DNA of 64,000 nt, from assembly GCA_032988165.1 (NCBI GenBank), contig JANTQF010000147.1, forward strand, positions 1 to 64,000, given 5' to 3'. The DNA comes from Emmonsiellopsis sp. PD_33. Taxonomy: Eukaryota > Ascomycota > Eurotiomycetes > Onygenales > Ajellomycetaceae. Made by a program: the position numbers and the translations under genes. Shown here piece after piece: positions 12,378-23,886 of the stretch (the first letter of the stretch is position 1; every line of letters begins with the position of its first letter). The notes under the pieces are model-generated. The model saw only the letters and a list, made by a program, of their open reading frames with translations. It was not told the DNA's origin and made no database searches.

Positions 12378-14144
12378 TCAGGGGTGGTTGTTGACACAAC
12401 TGTATGCCATCTCGTACTATGGTAGAAAATAGTTGACCGTCAGTAAAGCAACCCAGACCACATGTATCAAAATATCAACAAGGGACAAAATAAATAAACG
12501 CTGGCCGCCACCAGCAGCAGAAAAAAAAAAAAAAGGTTGATTCCTCACCTCCTCATCCGTCCGACAAACCAGCACCCTCCGCAACCCATCATCACCTCCC
12601 ACCTCCCCATTCTCTCCCGAAATCTCCACGACCGCGTCTTCCTCCACCCCCTCAAGCCCCTTCTCATTAACCTCCCCATCTACCCGAAACCCTAAACACC
12701 GACACCTCTCCACCACCTTGGCACGCAAAATGGCGCTCTTCTCACCAATCCCGCCTGCGAAAACTAGCGCATCCACCCGTCCGTCCAATTTAACAAAGTA
12801 GTTCCCGATGAACCCGGCGATGCGGTCGAGGAAGATTTCGAAGGCGAGCCAGTGGTTATCGGTGGGGGGTTGGGCGGTGGCTATTTGGGAGAAGTCGGTT
12901 GTGCCGGTGAGCGATTTCCAGCCGGATTGTTTGTTGAGGATTCGTTCGGCCTGGGGAGGAGGGTTAGTAAAGATAGGGGTAAGGTGGGGTTTTGGTGTAG
13001 AGAGAAGCAGAAAGAAGGGGGGGGGGCATATGGTGACTGGTCTAAGCTTGTTGCTCTGCTTATATGTGGTGAAGGGGTATCAGAGTGGTACATTATGATG
13101 CACTAGGAGTCTTTGATAGTTGGCATACCGTGCTGATGTGCATGTCCTTGGTGCTTTCCGGGCTCAGTTTGCCTGCTTCGGATGTATAGTGGAAGACAAG
13201 GCTGTGAAATTGTCAATACTGTCTAATTAGGTTAATTTTTTTAAGAACGATGTAGTCCATACCTTGGATCAACATCTCCGCTCCGCGTTGCACCAGGCGG
13301 GCCAGCAAGGGGCGTTAAGCCCATATTGGAAAAGGTCAACTCAGCATCTTATTCCCGAGTTTATATGGGATATAATTACATACGACGTATCGATAGACTG
13401 CCCGTTGCGAATAGCACAAACGGAAGCTCCACTTCCTAGATGTAAAGCTATGATATTTGTCGACTCAACGGGCTGCTTCAGGTACTCGGCAACAGAGCGT
13501 GTGATGAACGAGTAGCTGATGCCGTGGAATCCGTACTTGCGCAGCCAGTTTGCCTTTGCTATTTCGGGGTTTATGGGATATGTTTTGACATAATCCGGCA
13601 TGGTTTGGTGGAAGGTTGAGTCGAAATATGCTACTGTTCTGGCATGAGGGATTTCATGTAGGCATGTCCGTATTATGTCCAGGGACGTGGTGTTGTGTCT
13701 GTGATTATGGTTAGTACTAATCTTGACAAGGTATTCTTTTTTAAAGAGAGAGATTTATCATCCATACAGCGGTGCAAGATCCTTCAATGCCTGCAGGTAA
13801 TTGTACGTTTCGTTGGTAATCACCGCCTCCTTTTTGAAGTCTCCGCCATGCACCACCCGATGGCACAGGTATGTGAAATCATCCTTAGTAGCCACCTCCT
13901 GTAGGCCTGGATCGTTCAGGAAATGCTCGAGCAGATACTTGAATGCATCCTGGGGGCTTTTAATGTCCTCATTGATATCCTCTTTTTTCTGCGTCGTGCC
14001 CCGAGAATATGTAAAGATACGCGGTGGTGCAGTGAGGCCGGCCACTTGTGCCGAGGCCAATCGGACTAGTGGTTTTCCCGGCTTGAACACCGTCACCTTG
14101 ACAGACGACGAGCCCGCGTTGATCGAGAGGATTGCCTTTGCCAT
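12378..14144 (-). CDS. ackA: Acetate kinase (five-intron gene, one unusual acceptor)
   Basis: Acetate kinase interconverts acetate plus ATP and acetyl phosphate plus ADP; beside phosphoketolase it would make ATP and acetate in the cytosol. Exons read on the minus strand: 14144-13768, 13698-13384, about 13325-13263, 13201-13129, 12950-12549, 12416-12378. The sum is 1,269 nt, or 422 residues, normal for the family. Visible family motifs are SINAGSSSVK at the N terminus, CHRVVHGG, FDSTFHQTMP, YGFHGISY, LGSGASVCAI, ATRSGDVDP and FAGGIGEKSA. Intron 1 has a TACTAAC branch point. Oddity: intron 2 begins with GTATGT at 13383, but the acceptor needed to join IDTS to MGLTPL reads AA at 13327-13326 instead of AG. 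Phase and total length fit only with that junction. The last exon is 39 nt and the intron before it is 132 nt with a poly-T. Identity is certain; functionality depends on intron 2. Confidence 0.93.
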
Positions 14145-14543
14145 ATTGTCTATTTTTATTTGCGATACTGAATATATCTTTTGGGGTTTTATTTTGATTT
14201 ACACTTCTGCTTTTCTAGTTCTGCCGTTATGTTGATATTCCCCAGAAATCCAGGTTTGGGCCCTGCCCTGGAACCTGTTTTGATAGAGTCAGAGTGATAT
14301 CAGCCAAACCATGGAATGACGTAGCTTGGTGTGAGCCAGCTTCTAACCATGGTCAATAATATATCGATGAAGCTGGTCGTCTTTCGAGAGGTGCCGATTG
14401 ATTCCTATAGTCGTTTGCTGCTGGTGTTTCTATTCGTTTTTGTCCTTCGGCATCAGAACGCGAATTTATAGAGGATCTCATCCGGTGGTATACATCCATT
14501 CCATTGCTAACTTGAAACCTTCGCGAATCGGCCATAAGCAAAT
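14145..14543. promoter_or_regulatory. Shared divergent promoter of acetate kinase and phosphoketolase
   Basis: The 399 bp between the two start codons must hold both promoters, since the genes are transcribed away from each other. The sequence contains T-rich stretches near the acetate kinase start and no open frame of note. Co-regulation of the two enzymes is an inference from the head-to-head layout; I did not identify a specific factor site. Confidence 0.6.
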
Positions 14544-17365
14544 ATGCCCGGGGAAGTCATTGACAGAGCTAATCCGAAGCCTGTCCCGTCTCATCTGCCT
14601 GCTTCAGTGGATCAATTGGCTGTCCAGCTTCAAAAAGCATCTTTAAGCCACAATGTTTCCAATTCTTTGCAAAAATTCCAGCGTGCGGCGAATTATATCG
14701 CTGCTGGTAAGTTTCCGATTGCCCCAATCTGAACAGGGGACATGATTGCTGATGAATTGCATAGCCATGATATTCCTGCAAGACAACGCCTACCTGAAGC
14801 GGGATCTAAAATCCGATGATATCAAGCCCAGACTATTAGGTATTTAGACAAACCTACTTAGAGAAATTATTCAACGGCTAACATCTCGTAAAGGCCACTG
14901 GGGAACCTGTCCGGGCCTGAATTTTGTTTATTCCCACCTGAACTACCTGATATGTGAACATGATCTTGACATGTTATATGTTGTTGGGCCGGGCCATGGA
15001 GCACCGGCTATCCTAGCATCTCTGTGGCTAGAGGGGTCATTGGAAAGATTTTATTCCGACTATAGTCTAGATACTAAAGGCCTTACGAAGTTGATCACAA
15101 CATTTAGCACCACTGGTGGATTTCCAAGGTCAGGCTTCTACGGTTATTAGAACTGATTAGATTGATGGAACTGACATTGTGATAGTCATATTAATGCCGA
15201 AACTCCCGGTGCCATACATGAAGGCGGCGAGCTAGGATACGCTTTAGCTGTTTCGTTCGGAGCCGTCATGGACAAGCCGGACTTAGTCGCTGCTTGTATT
15301 ATTGGGGATGGCGAAGCGGAGACCGGGCCTACAGCCACGTCAGTAAAGTCATCTTGTTGTATTGCTTTGGCGCGGGGGGGGCTGACGATGCTACAGCTCC
15401 TGGCATGGATTTAAGTTTATCGACCCGGCGGAGTCAGGGGCAGTATTACCCATTCTCCATCTCAACGGGTTCAAAATTAGCGAACGAACCGTTTTCGGAT
15501 GTATGGATAATCGGGAAATCATTGCATATTTTGCAGGATATGGCTATCAGCCAAGGATTATTGAAGGTTTGGAAGATATCGATGCAAATTTCAACGCTAG
15601 CATCGAGTGGGCATTGTCGGAAATCCGCAAGATACAGAAGGCTGCGAGGTCAGGAAAACCGATTATGAAGCCGCGCTGGCCTATTTTGATTTTACGGACT
15701 CCGAAGGTTAGACGTCTGTTCAGTGTGTAAAACCTAAACGCTAACTGTATCTTGTCTTTTAGGGCTGGACTGGTCCCAAGGAAATCCATGGTCAGATCTT
15801 AGAAGGCTCCTTCAACTCACACCAGGTTCCCCTACCTGGTGCTAAGAAAGACGAGGATGAATTGAAGGCACTGCAAGCATGGCTTTCTTCGTATAAGCCA
15901 GAAGAGTTGTTTACCAAGGATGGCGGGATTGTGGAAGATATCAATCGTATCATCCCTCGAAACGATGAAAAAAGACTAGGCCAGCGAGACGTTGTCTATC
16001 AATCTTACAAACCTATTAACTTGCCCGACTGGAAGAAGTTCGGCGTTGAAAAGTTCACTCAGGAAAGTTCCATGAAGTCTATCGCAGGACTGATTGATCA
16101 GGCTTTTGTCGATAATCCTCATTCAGTCCGGCTGTTCTCACCAGACGAGCTGGCCAGTAACAAATTAGATGGAGCTTTGGCACATACGAATAGGAACTTT
16201 CAATGCGACCAGTTCTCTAATGCTCGAGGTGGCCGTGTTATTGAAGTGCTGAGCGAACATTTGTGTCAGGGGTTTATGCAGGGATATACATTGACGGGTC
16301 GAGTGGGGATATTCCCATCATATGAAAGCTTTCTCGGTATCATCCATACGATGATGGTGCAATTCTGCAAGTTCACCAAGATGGTAAACTCCTCTTAATT
16401 TCCCGTAACTGCAGAACACTCTCGTCTAACTAACTTCTACAGGGTCGAGAGACAACATGGCGACGAGACATCGCCAGCATCAACTACATCGAAACGAGCA
16501 CCTGGACCCGACAAGAACATAACGGATTCTCCCATCAAAACCCATCATTCATCTCCGCCGTCCTAAACCTCAAACCAAACGCAGCCCGCGTCTACCTACC
16601 GCCCGACGCTAACACTTTCCTATCTACACTATCCCATTGCCTAAAGTCAAGAAACTACATCAACCTCATGGTCGGATCCAAACAGCCCACCCCCGTCTTC
16701 CTGAGCCCCGATGAAGCAGAAAGCCACTGCCGCGCTGGCGGCTCCGTATGGAAATTCGCATCGACAGACGAAGGAGTCAATCCAGACGTCGTCCTCGTCG
16801 GCATCGGCACCGAACTAACGTTCGAGATCATCCAAGCGGCCGCTTTACTACGGAAACGTGTCCCCGAGCTCCGTGTTCGCGTGGTGAACGTGACAGACCT
16901 AATGATACTAGGTGCAGAAAGCACCCATCCGCATGCGTTGTCGGATGAGGCATTTGATGCGCTCTTCACGCCCGATGTCCCGATCCATTTTAACTACCAT
17001 GGGTACGAGACTGAGATCAAGGGCTTGCTGTTTGGAAGGCCTCGTCTGGAGCGGGTGACTATTGAGTCATATCGAGAGGAGGGTAGCACGACGACGCCGT
17101 TCGACATGATGCTGGCAAATAGGGTTTCGCGGTTTCATGTTGCGCAGGCGGCGGTGAAGGGTGGCGCAGTGAGGAATGAGAAGGTGAAGATCAAGAGGGA
17201 GGAGTTGGTTTCGGAGTTTGGGGCTGAGATGGATGAGACGAGGAGATATATTGCTGAGAATCAGAAAGGTGAGCTCTATGGTTCCCTGTGCTGTATGGGA
17301 GAGAATGAGTAAACTGACATGTGTTAGACCCTGATGATATGTACGATATGCCTCAATTTGGGTAA
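14544..17365 (+). CDS. xfp: Phosphoketolase (xylulose-5-P/fructose-6-P), ThDP enzyme
   Basis: Cleaves xylulose-5-phosphate (and often fructose-6-phosphate) with phosphate to acetyl phosphate and glyceraldehyde-3-P (or erythrose-4-P), using thiamine diphosphate. Eight exons join in phase: 14544-14706, 14765-14839, 14894-15128, 15186-15338, 15397-15706, 15763-16383, 16443-17268, 17328-17365. They total 2,421 nt, or 806 residues, the usual family length. Visible motifs: GHWGTCPGLNF and GPGHGAPA near the N terminus, GGFPSHINAETPG followed by EGGELGYAL, the ThDP-binding GDGEAETGPTAT, then WHGFKFIDP and HLNGFKISERT. The C-terminal transketolase-like part has SKQPTPVFLS and HFNYHGYETEIKGLLFGR, and the protein ends DMYDMPQFG. 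The start at 14544 opens with MPGEVIDRANP, typical of the family. Its product, acetyl phosphate, is the substrate of the divergently transcribed acetate kinase next door. All splice sites are canonical. Confidence 0.96.
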
Positions 17366-17885
17366 TACACCGTTGCATTAGTAGATCTAGGTAAGAAAGA
17401 AGTTGTTGGAAAAGGGGGAAAGGGGGTGTGATATGTTTCTTATGTAGTGCTCTGCTTTTCTTTTTAGTAATCAAATCCGATATCAGTAATGCTGTTATGA
17501 TTCAGCTGTTCAAACCTGTTTTATGTTTGCAATTCACAGTTTTGTGTATTAATATTTGTTGATAGTTCAAGTTCTATCTAGAGTCGTAGCCCTGGTAAAT
17601 ACTTCTCCATGCAGTGAGGTCTTGGCATTCGGCATCAGCCTCCACTCCAACATCCAAGCAGACGACGTCTCTATCAACACCGCCCATACCCGCCATACCA
17701 CGCCCTGTTCTCCCCGCTTCTCAGATTACCTCTCACCATTTCTACCCAGCTATCAATCCTCCCACTTTCTCAATTCGATCTGAAAAAAGAACGAACCCAA
17801 ACGACCGCCAGCCCGGAACACAACAACCCCCACCACCCCCATACATACCACACCCACACCACCACACCACCACACCACTCCCAAG
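17366..17885. other. Spacer: phosphoketolase 3' end and ARPC5 promoter/leader
   Basis: The 520 bp contain no gene. The right part (about 17,780-17,885) is C- and A-rich with many CCA and CAC repeats just before the ARPC5 start, which looks like a pyrimidine/CA-rich fungal promoter or 5' leader. Confidence 0.6.
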
Positions 17886-18581
17886 ATGTCCCTCATAAAC
17901 TACCGCACCATCGACATCGACACTCTGGACCCAGAGTCCTCGACAAACTTTCCCCTCTCCACGCTCCTCCCCGCCAGCCTCCCCGCACCCACCACATCCG
18001 GCGCCGCCGCCAGCATCGGCTCGCAGATCCGCCAACTGCTCCGCTCCGGCGACTCGGAGGGCGCCCTGCGCCACGTCCTCGACTCCGCGCCGCTAGGAGG
18101 AGACGACCGGGCAAAGGAGGTGCATCTGGCGACCGTCGTGGAGGTGCTGCAGGGGATCCGGCAGGGGGAGATGACGAGGGTGCTTGAGGGGGTTTGTAGT
18201 GGGGAGGGAGGCGCGGAGAGGGGGGATTGTTTGATGAAGTATTTGTGAGTGGTTTGATTTATTTATTTTTTCTTCCCCTGAAGGGGATATATAGAGAGAG
18301 GATTTTGTTAGATTTTGTTCTGTTTTCTGTCCTAACGCTCACTGTCTCATAGGTATAAGGGAATGGCCACGCAATCGTCCGGCAGCGGAACCCTCTCGCC
18401 ATCAAAGAAGTCATCGCTATCACCACAAAGTACCGGATTTACGCAAATACAGGCGCGCAACCTTGGAGAAGGGGGTGGTGGACAGCAGATGAGCGTGTTG
18501 CTGAGTTGGCATGAGAAATTGGTGGATATTATTGGGGTGGGTGCGATTGTGAGAGTGATGACGGATCGGAGGACGGTTTGA
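17886..18581 (+). CDS. ARPC5: Arp2/3 complex subunit 5 (p16-Arc/Arc15)
   Basis: Smallest class of subunit of the seven-part Arp2/3 complex that nucleates branched actin filaments at sites of endocytosis and polar growth. Two exons, 17886-18244 and 18353-18581 (588 nt, 195 residues), join in phase 2 across a 108-nt intron ending CATAG. Family features: N-terminal YRTIDIDTLDPE (residues about 5-16), the alpha-helical SQIRQLLRSGDSEGAL segment, an internal variable linker rich in Ser and Gly (encoded at the exon junction), and the conserved C terminus LSWHEKLVDIIGVGAIVRVMTDRRTV. The start is the only ATG upstream in frame near the conserved N terminus. It is a single-copy housekeeping gene, convergent with the methyltransferase gene to its right. 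Confidence 0.95.
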
Positions 18582-18909
18582 GGGATTGCCTTTCTTTGAT
18601 TCATACAGGGATGGGATGGGAATCGATGCCCTAGCTACATCTTGCTTTCATGTTTCTATTGCTTGGTTGTTTCTGGTCTGCGGGGAATGCTGGGGCTTGG
18701 AGTATTCGATGCGGAGGATGGGGGGTACATATTTTCATTGAAGTCAAGAGTTGTGTACCCCAAAACATAGACGGGAAGTTCAAAGCATTATTTGTTGCAA
18801 GCAGAATAAGCGTGTTTATTACCATGAGTTGGCTCAAGTCATTTAATGTACATTCATTTACACTGAGGGGCTGGGGAAAACATGCATCCCACGTCGGGAG
18901 CGCTCATAT
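18582..18909. other. Convergent 3' spacer
   Basis: The 328 bp between the ARPC5 stop (plus) and the methyltransferase stop (minus) hold no open frame of interest. They should contain the two 3' ends; no clear terminator structure is visible. Confidence 0.6.
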
Positions 18910-20120
18910 TTACTGCTTCCCAAAATCCCCGCCCCCAAGTATATCCTTCAAATTAACCTCCCCGCTCCCGCGTTCCAGCGGCGCCTTCTGCCCTTCGCCC
19001 TCTTTCCACCCGATCATGAATATCATCCTGAACGTAGCGGGTATTCCCTCCTGCCCCTCCTCCCCATGAAGCTCCTTATATATAGCATCACAAGCCAACA
19101 AGACGTCCCTCGATATGGGACCCGCCTCACGTCTCCGAATCGCATTCCCCTCCCCCATCGCCTGCAGATCCGTCATCAGCGCAAACGTATCCGGGTACTC
19201 CACCACAATATCTTCTACATCAACCGTAAGCAGCTTAAAGCCCGCTTTCGTGAGTAGCCCACCTACATCGCGCACGTCGGCCAACGGCGAGATGTGCGGG
19301 CTAACGCCTCCACGCCGTTCTAGATCCGCTAGCTGTAACGAAGTGCGGAGCTCGAATAGGGTGTCTCCGCCAAACATTGCCGCAATGAATGGGGCATCTG
19401 GTTTTAAGATCGTGTTCACTTGGGATAGGAGGGAGGGCAGGTCGTTTATCCAGTGGATGGAGAGGGAGGAAAGGACTGCGTCGAAGGTGTTCGGTTCGAA
19501 GGGGAGGGATTCGAGGTTTGGGACGACCTGGCGCGTGATGTCTATCTGCTTGTTGAAAGGCTGGTCTTCGTCGCGGAAGAGGAGGGAGTAGGATTCGTCA
19601 ATGCAAGTGAGTTTTGATATCCGGCTTGCCAGGGATTCGGCGGGGAGAGAGGTTGTTGGGGGCGGTTGATCTTGCTGCGGCGATTGTTGCCCGTCTTCCC
19701 CTTCTGCTGGATGTTGTTCAGGGGGTGGAATTGGCAATGTGAGTGCTTTTGCGATGTTGCAGCTGTTTGCGCCGAGATCGAGGACGTTGGGGAAGCGTCG
19801 GTTGATATCCTGTCCAACACCACATATAGGTCAGCAATTGAGTCGATCCCGTTGAATATATCAATCCAATAGAGACAGTAGAGTCGATTTCGTACCAGCA
19901 GCCGTTCACTCAGCCGGAATGCGACTTCATCTTTCAGGTAGTCCACCTTGCGGGCCAGCTCAACATTCCTGCCCGCACGCTCCTTTTGTAACCATTTCGT
20001 CTGGCGATTGAACACTTCTAGCGTTGGAGCGCCTGGAGATTGAACGGCATAGCTTCTTCTAACTGTACATATCTGCTGTCGGAATAGGGAGGGCTTCGGG
20101 AGGGATGGGCGCATAGACAT
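18910..20120 (-). CDS. NDUFAF5: NDUFAF5-like mitochondrial SAM methyltransferase (complex I assembly)
   Basis: The human homologue is a mitochondrial class I SAM-dependent enzyme that hydroxylates an arginine of complex I subunit NDUFS7 during early assembly. Two exons on the minus strand, 20120-19896 and 19809-18910 (374 residues), join in phase 0 across an 86-nt intron. The N terminus is basic and lacks acids (Arg, Lys, Ser-rich over the first about 25 residues), consistent with a mitochondrial presequence. It is followed by the family opening VFNRQTKWLQKERAG. The SAM-binding motif I is VLDLGANSCNIAKAL, with DLGA in place of DLGC/G. Later conserved blocks are FDAVLSSLSIHWINDLP, PDAPFIAAMFGGDTL, and MTDLQAMGEGNA. 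A Gln/Pro/Glu-rich insertion of about 40 residues follows motif I, a fungal variation. The gene is divergent from DCTN4. Confidence 0.92.
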
Positions 20121-20789
20121 TGTATGGGATTTGGTTTTTTTTTATTTCGCGGACAGAATCTTCACGGAAGCATCGCGCAGCCGGTGTGCACAGAAAAGGT
20201 CATAAAGAGAGATGCCTAGCTTCTCTCCGTGAATAGGAACGATTGTATGGTGTTTCTCTGCAAAGAAAGAGAAAATAAGCAAAAATGGATTGGTCAGAGC
20301 GGCTGGTTGTTGGTGACGTCGACGGCGGGAAATTGCAGACAACCTTCTCAACGTCAACTTCAACCTCGCCCGTCTCCAGCCCGCAAAGACCTCTCCACTG
20401 TGCGGTATCTCCAGCACCCAGCCCTGAAATTCCAAATGTGAGGACAGGTATTTACACAAAGACATCGCCTGTACAGTTCCTAGAGAGGTCATTTATCCAA
20501 CATTGCGGCAATCTCAGGCCTACACCGCGCTCCGAAGAACAGGAGCCATCCTTGCTCCCCTCTCTGGTCAAGCCTTCGCAAGTCATATTGACCGGTACTT
20601 ATATTGAAGCGGACAAGATATACGCATTGCTACACGCGGAATTGACTCCGCATAACGTCTCTCGATTGTAGGTGCGCGACCTCGCGTGCGCCAGTCAACC
20701 CGTCCTCCTGTCCAGCTCCGGCACATCCCAAAGCATGAAATAGCACCGCAAGCTCTTTTTCGAAGCTTTATATCTTGGATCTTCCGACC
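20121..20789. promoter_or_regulatory. Divergent promoter region NDUFAF5/DCTN4
   Basis: The 669 bp separate two start codons facing away from each other. An open frame of 128 codons on plus (20285-20671) and one of 116 on minus (20142-20492) overlap here. Neither has a recognisable domain, and they oppose each other, so I treat the region as regulatory. Confidence 0.5.
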
Positions 20790-22687
20790 ATGGCTCGCCC
20801 GTTTCCCTACACATTTATATCCTGTCCCTGTGCGGAGACGTCGCCGAATCCCACCCCCTCCAACAACCGCCTATCGAGAGACCTCTCGAATCTCACGTTA
20901 AACAACAACCAGGAAGCCCTTGACGCGGACGACGAGGGACGAACCTTTGACCCCAGGTCTCCTCGGGCGAACTACTCTCTTTACCCTCCAGAACACCTTT
21001 TGTACTGTGAGGATTGTCACCAGATTAAATGTCCGAGATGCATTACGGAGGAGATTGTGTGCTGGTATTGTCCAAACTGCTTGTTTGAAACACCAAGCAG
21101 TATGGTTAGGAGTGAGGGGAACCGGTATAATCTATATAATATCGGTGTGGGAAACGAGAGACTGACATATGACATAGGTGTGCGCGCAATTGCTTTAATT
21201 GTCCCATATGTACCTCCCCCCTCGCCGTAACAACCCTTGGCAATGGGGAAAATGGCGGGACACAAAATGGGCCCTGGATACTGGCATGCGGGTACTGTAT
21301 GTGGACAACACTTGACATCGGGATTAAATTCGACAAACCAACAAATATCCGCACTCAGCTATCCGCATTATGCAATGGCCAGAGTCGCAACGCCCCCGAG
21401 GTCAAGTCACCTTTGTCAAATCTCACCTCTCCGGATGATGTAACTTCTACTTCCCAAGAAGAAAAGCTAGCCGGCGCGCCCTTTTCAGAAGAACAACCGG
21501 CCATGGACATTGAATCCCGATTCACTGCCCTAAAAAACTTCTACAGGGCACAGATATCAGAAACCTCCGCCTCTCCCGCAGACCCTCTAATGGGCCCCGA
21601 ACTAGGCGGTTTTTACTCCTCTCCCAGCGCCCTAAACCGCATCATGTCCCTCTACACTGCCGGAATCGGCAACCTACACAGCGCTGGCAGCAAAAAACCC
21701 AAATCAAAACCCCCCGTCATGCGTGAGGCCCTCACACCATCTGAAGGCCTGCACATCCCCGACCCAACTACCGAACTATCAATAATCAACAAAATGGCCT
21801 CTCCCGCCTGCGGCTGGGATGGTCTAGCTTCCACGGAGCAAAAATCCTCCCAACCCCCAACCACCCGCTTCGTCGACGAGCTGCGCCCCCTCCCCGTCCT
21901 CCTCCGCACCAAGCGCTCAAAACGCTGCAAGGCCTGCAAACACATCCTCGTCAAGCCAGAATTCAAACCACAATCCACCCGCTTCCGCATCCGGCTTATT
22001 GCTCTCAGCTACATCCCACTAACAGTCATTCGACCACTATCCACCTTCCCACCCCCATCATCGGCTACGCCCGTAAATCTCGACGCTCTCGACCCCCGCA
22101 AACCAATCCAGTTCCTTCTCACGCTGAAAAACCACATGTTCGACCCCATCCGCGTCACGCTGGCGACGCCCTCGCGGACTCCCGGACGCGTCGCGACGAA
22201 GGTCACCATGCTCTGTCCGCAGTTTGAGGTTGGGGCGAATAGTGATGTGTGGGACGAGGCGCTGTCGATGGGCGCGGGGGACCCTAGGTCGTCGAGGTCT
22301 GGGATGGAGAGGGTTGCAGAGGCGGGGAAGATTTGGGATCGGGGAAGGAATTGGACGACGGTGGCGATGGAGGTTGTGCCGGGGTCATTGGAAGAGTTGG
22401 TAAGGGAGGGGGGTTGGGATAGGGGCGAGGATAGTCAGAGTGACAGTGGGAGTGAGAGGGGTGGGGATAGGGGTAGGGATGAGAATGGTGATGGAGAGCT
22501 TGAGGAGGACGAAGACGTGCTTGAGATTCCGGTGTTTGTGCGTGTGGAGTGGGAGGCGGAGGGGGCCGCGGAGGAGTTATCTATTCGGCCCGATGCGAAG
22601 AGGCAGGAGGCTGAGATGGTAAAGAGGGAGTTGGCATATTGGATGGTGCTGGGGGTTGGGAGGGTTAAGAGGGGTGGTGTGCGTTGA
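20790..22687 (+). CDS. DCTN4: Dynactin p62 subunit (DCTN4, Neurospora ro-2 type)
   Basis: Pointed-end subunit of dynactin, the cofactor of cytoplasmic dynein; in fungi it is needed for nuclear migration and retrograde transport. Two exons, 20790-21124 and 21178-22687 (1,845 nt, 614 residues), join in phase 2 over a 53-nt intron. The start is the ATG giving MARPFPYTFISCPC. The zinc-binding signature of the family is clear: CEDCHQIKCPRC, CWYCPNC, then across the intron CARNCFNCPIC, followed by CGYC and WTTLDIGIKF. A further CKACKHILVKPE block lies in the middle, and the C-terminal part carries acidic Asp/Glu/Gly-rich stretches (about residues 530-560) and EIPVFVRVEWE. Length and motif order match fungal p62. 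The strongly biased purine-rich 3' half is unusual but coding. Confidence 0.95.
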
Positions 22688-23886
22688 AGTGTTGTTTTAT
22701 TAAGTGGTTGATTCATGCCGGGACTGGTTTGGCTAATTAATGTACGAGCGGACTTCTGGGGAGGATTGATGATGTGTTTTGTTGTTTTGTTTGGTATTTA
22801 TTTAGATAGATCCATACCCCCTTTATTTCCCCGTTGACTTCTTTCCCTGTAGAAGGTGTTGTCATTTCTAATTTTGTCATTAACCTGATTACTGCATATA
22901 TATCCATGATTTTGAAAGCCCTTCTGTAGAATCCCACCTCGTCGCGCTAATCCCCTTTCTTTTCTTTTCTTTTCTTTCCTTGCTTTTCATTTATTCGCAG
23001 ACCGATACCACGTGTAGAGCAGTCAGCGTGCCAGGCATTTCCACCATCTTCTACCAATCTGTGCAATAATCGTCCTTCCTGCCGGAATGGATAGAATAGA
23101 AAACGGCATCAAGCATTTGAGTTGATGCTCTCCCCGCCTGGCTTCCTTGCTTCACCTTTTTTTTTTTTTTAGTTAGAAACTGTAGCCTTGGGAGTTGATA
23201 TTAATAAAAACAAAACGAAAACGAAAATGAAAATGAAACCTAGGACTTTTGTCGACGGCATTTTGTTAGGCCCCGCTGGTCCCGCCATACATATAAGGAT
23301 GTAGGTAGGTCCACGGGCAGAGAGGGAGAGAGAGACTGGGTTTCAAACCCGCGTAGAAGGGGGATGTAAAAAGATTGGACGTGGAAAGACTGTAATGTAA
23401 GAAAGGCCTGGACTGGACTGGCCTAGGCTTGGTAACTAGGTAGTAGTTCATTTCCCTTAATTGGCTCATCAATGCGTTTTCCGTACATGTATGTATGTAG
23501 TTATGCAGAAGTAGAAACGTACAAGATAGGGGAGGGGAGAGAAACACGGCCCTAGGGAACCACAACGGAAAAGACGGAGGAAAAAACGTCGCCTTCCCAT
23601 AGATGAAAAAGGGGAGGGCGGGGGGAAGAATAAATGAAAAGAGACGACATAATTTTCCGAATTTAACATTTTATTTCATATTTTTTTTTTCGCTTGCTTT
23701 CTCCCTAAGCCGGAAAAAAAAAAGGATGGTTCCCATTTCTCCTTCTCTCCCCTGGGACACCCCACACACCACACCACACCAACCTACCCATCACAACCCT
23801 AGGCCTCCCCCCGAACCCCCAACATTAGAAAAAAACCAAATAAAAAGAACAGCAGAGTCAAATGAAAAACAGGGTTCGCATCCCAT
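22688..23886. other. Convergent spacer, low complexity
   Basis: The 1.2 kb between the DCTN4 stop and the RPS7 stop contain A- and T-rich runs (a T run near 23,159-23,170 and an A run near 23,715) and AAAATG-type repeats near 23,216-23,236. No coding frame or RNA gene could be recognised. It should hold the two 3' untranslated regions. Confidence 0.55.

Noticed and set aside
20142..20671. Opposed frames of 116 and 128 codons between NDUFAF5 and DCTN4
   Set aside because: No family resemblance, mutual overlap, and a position in a divergent promoter region.
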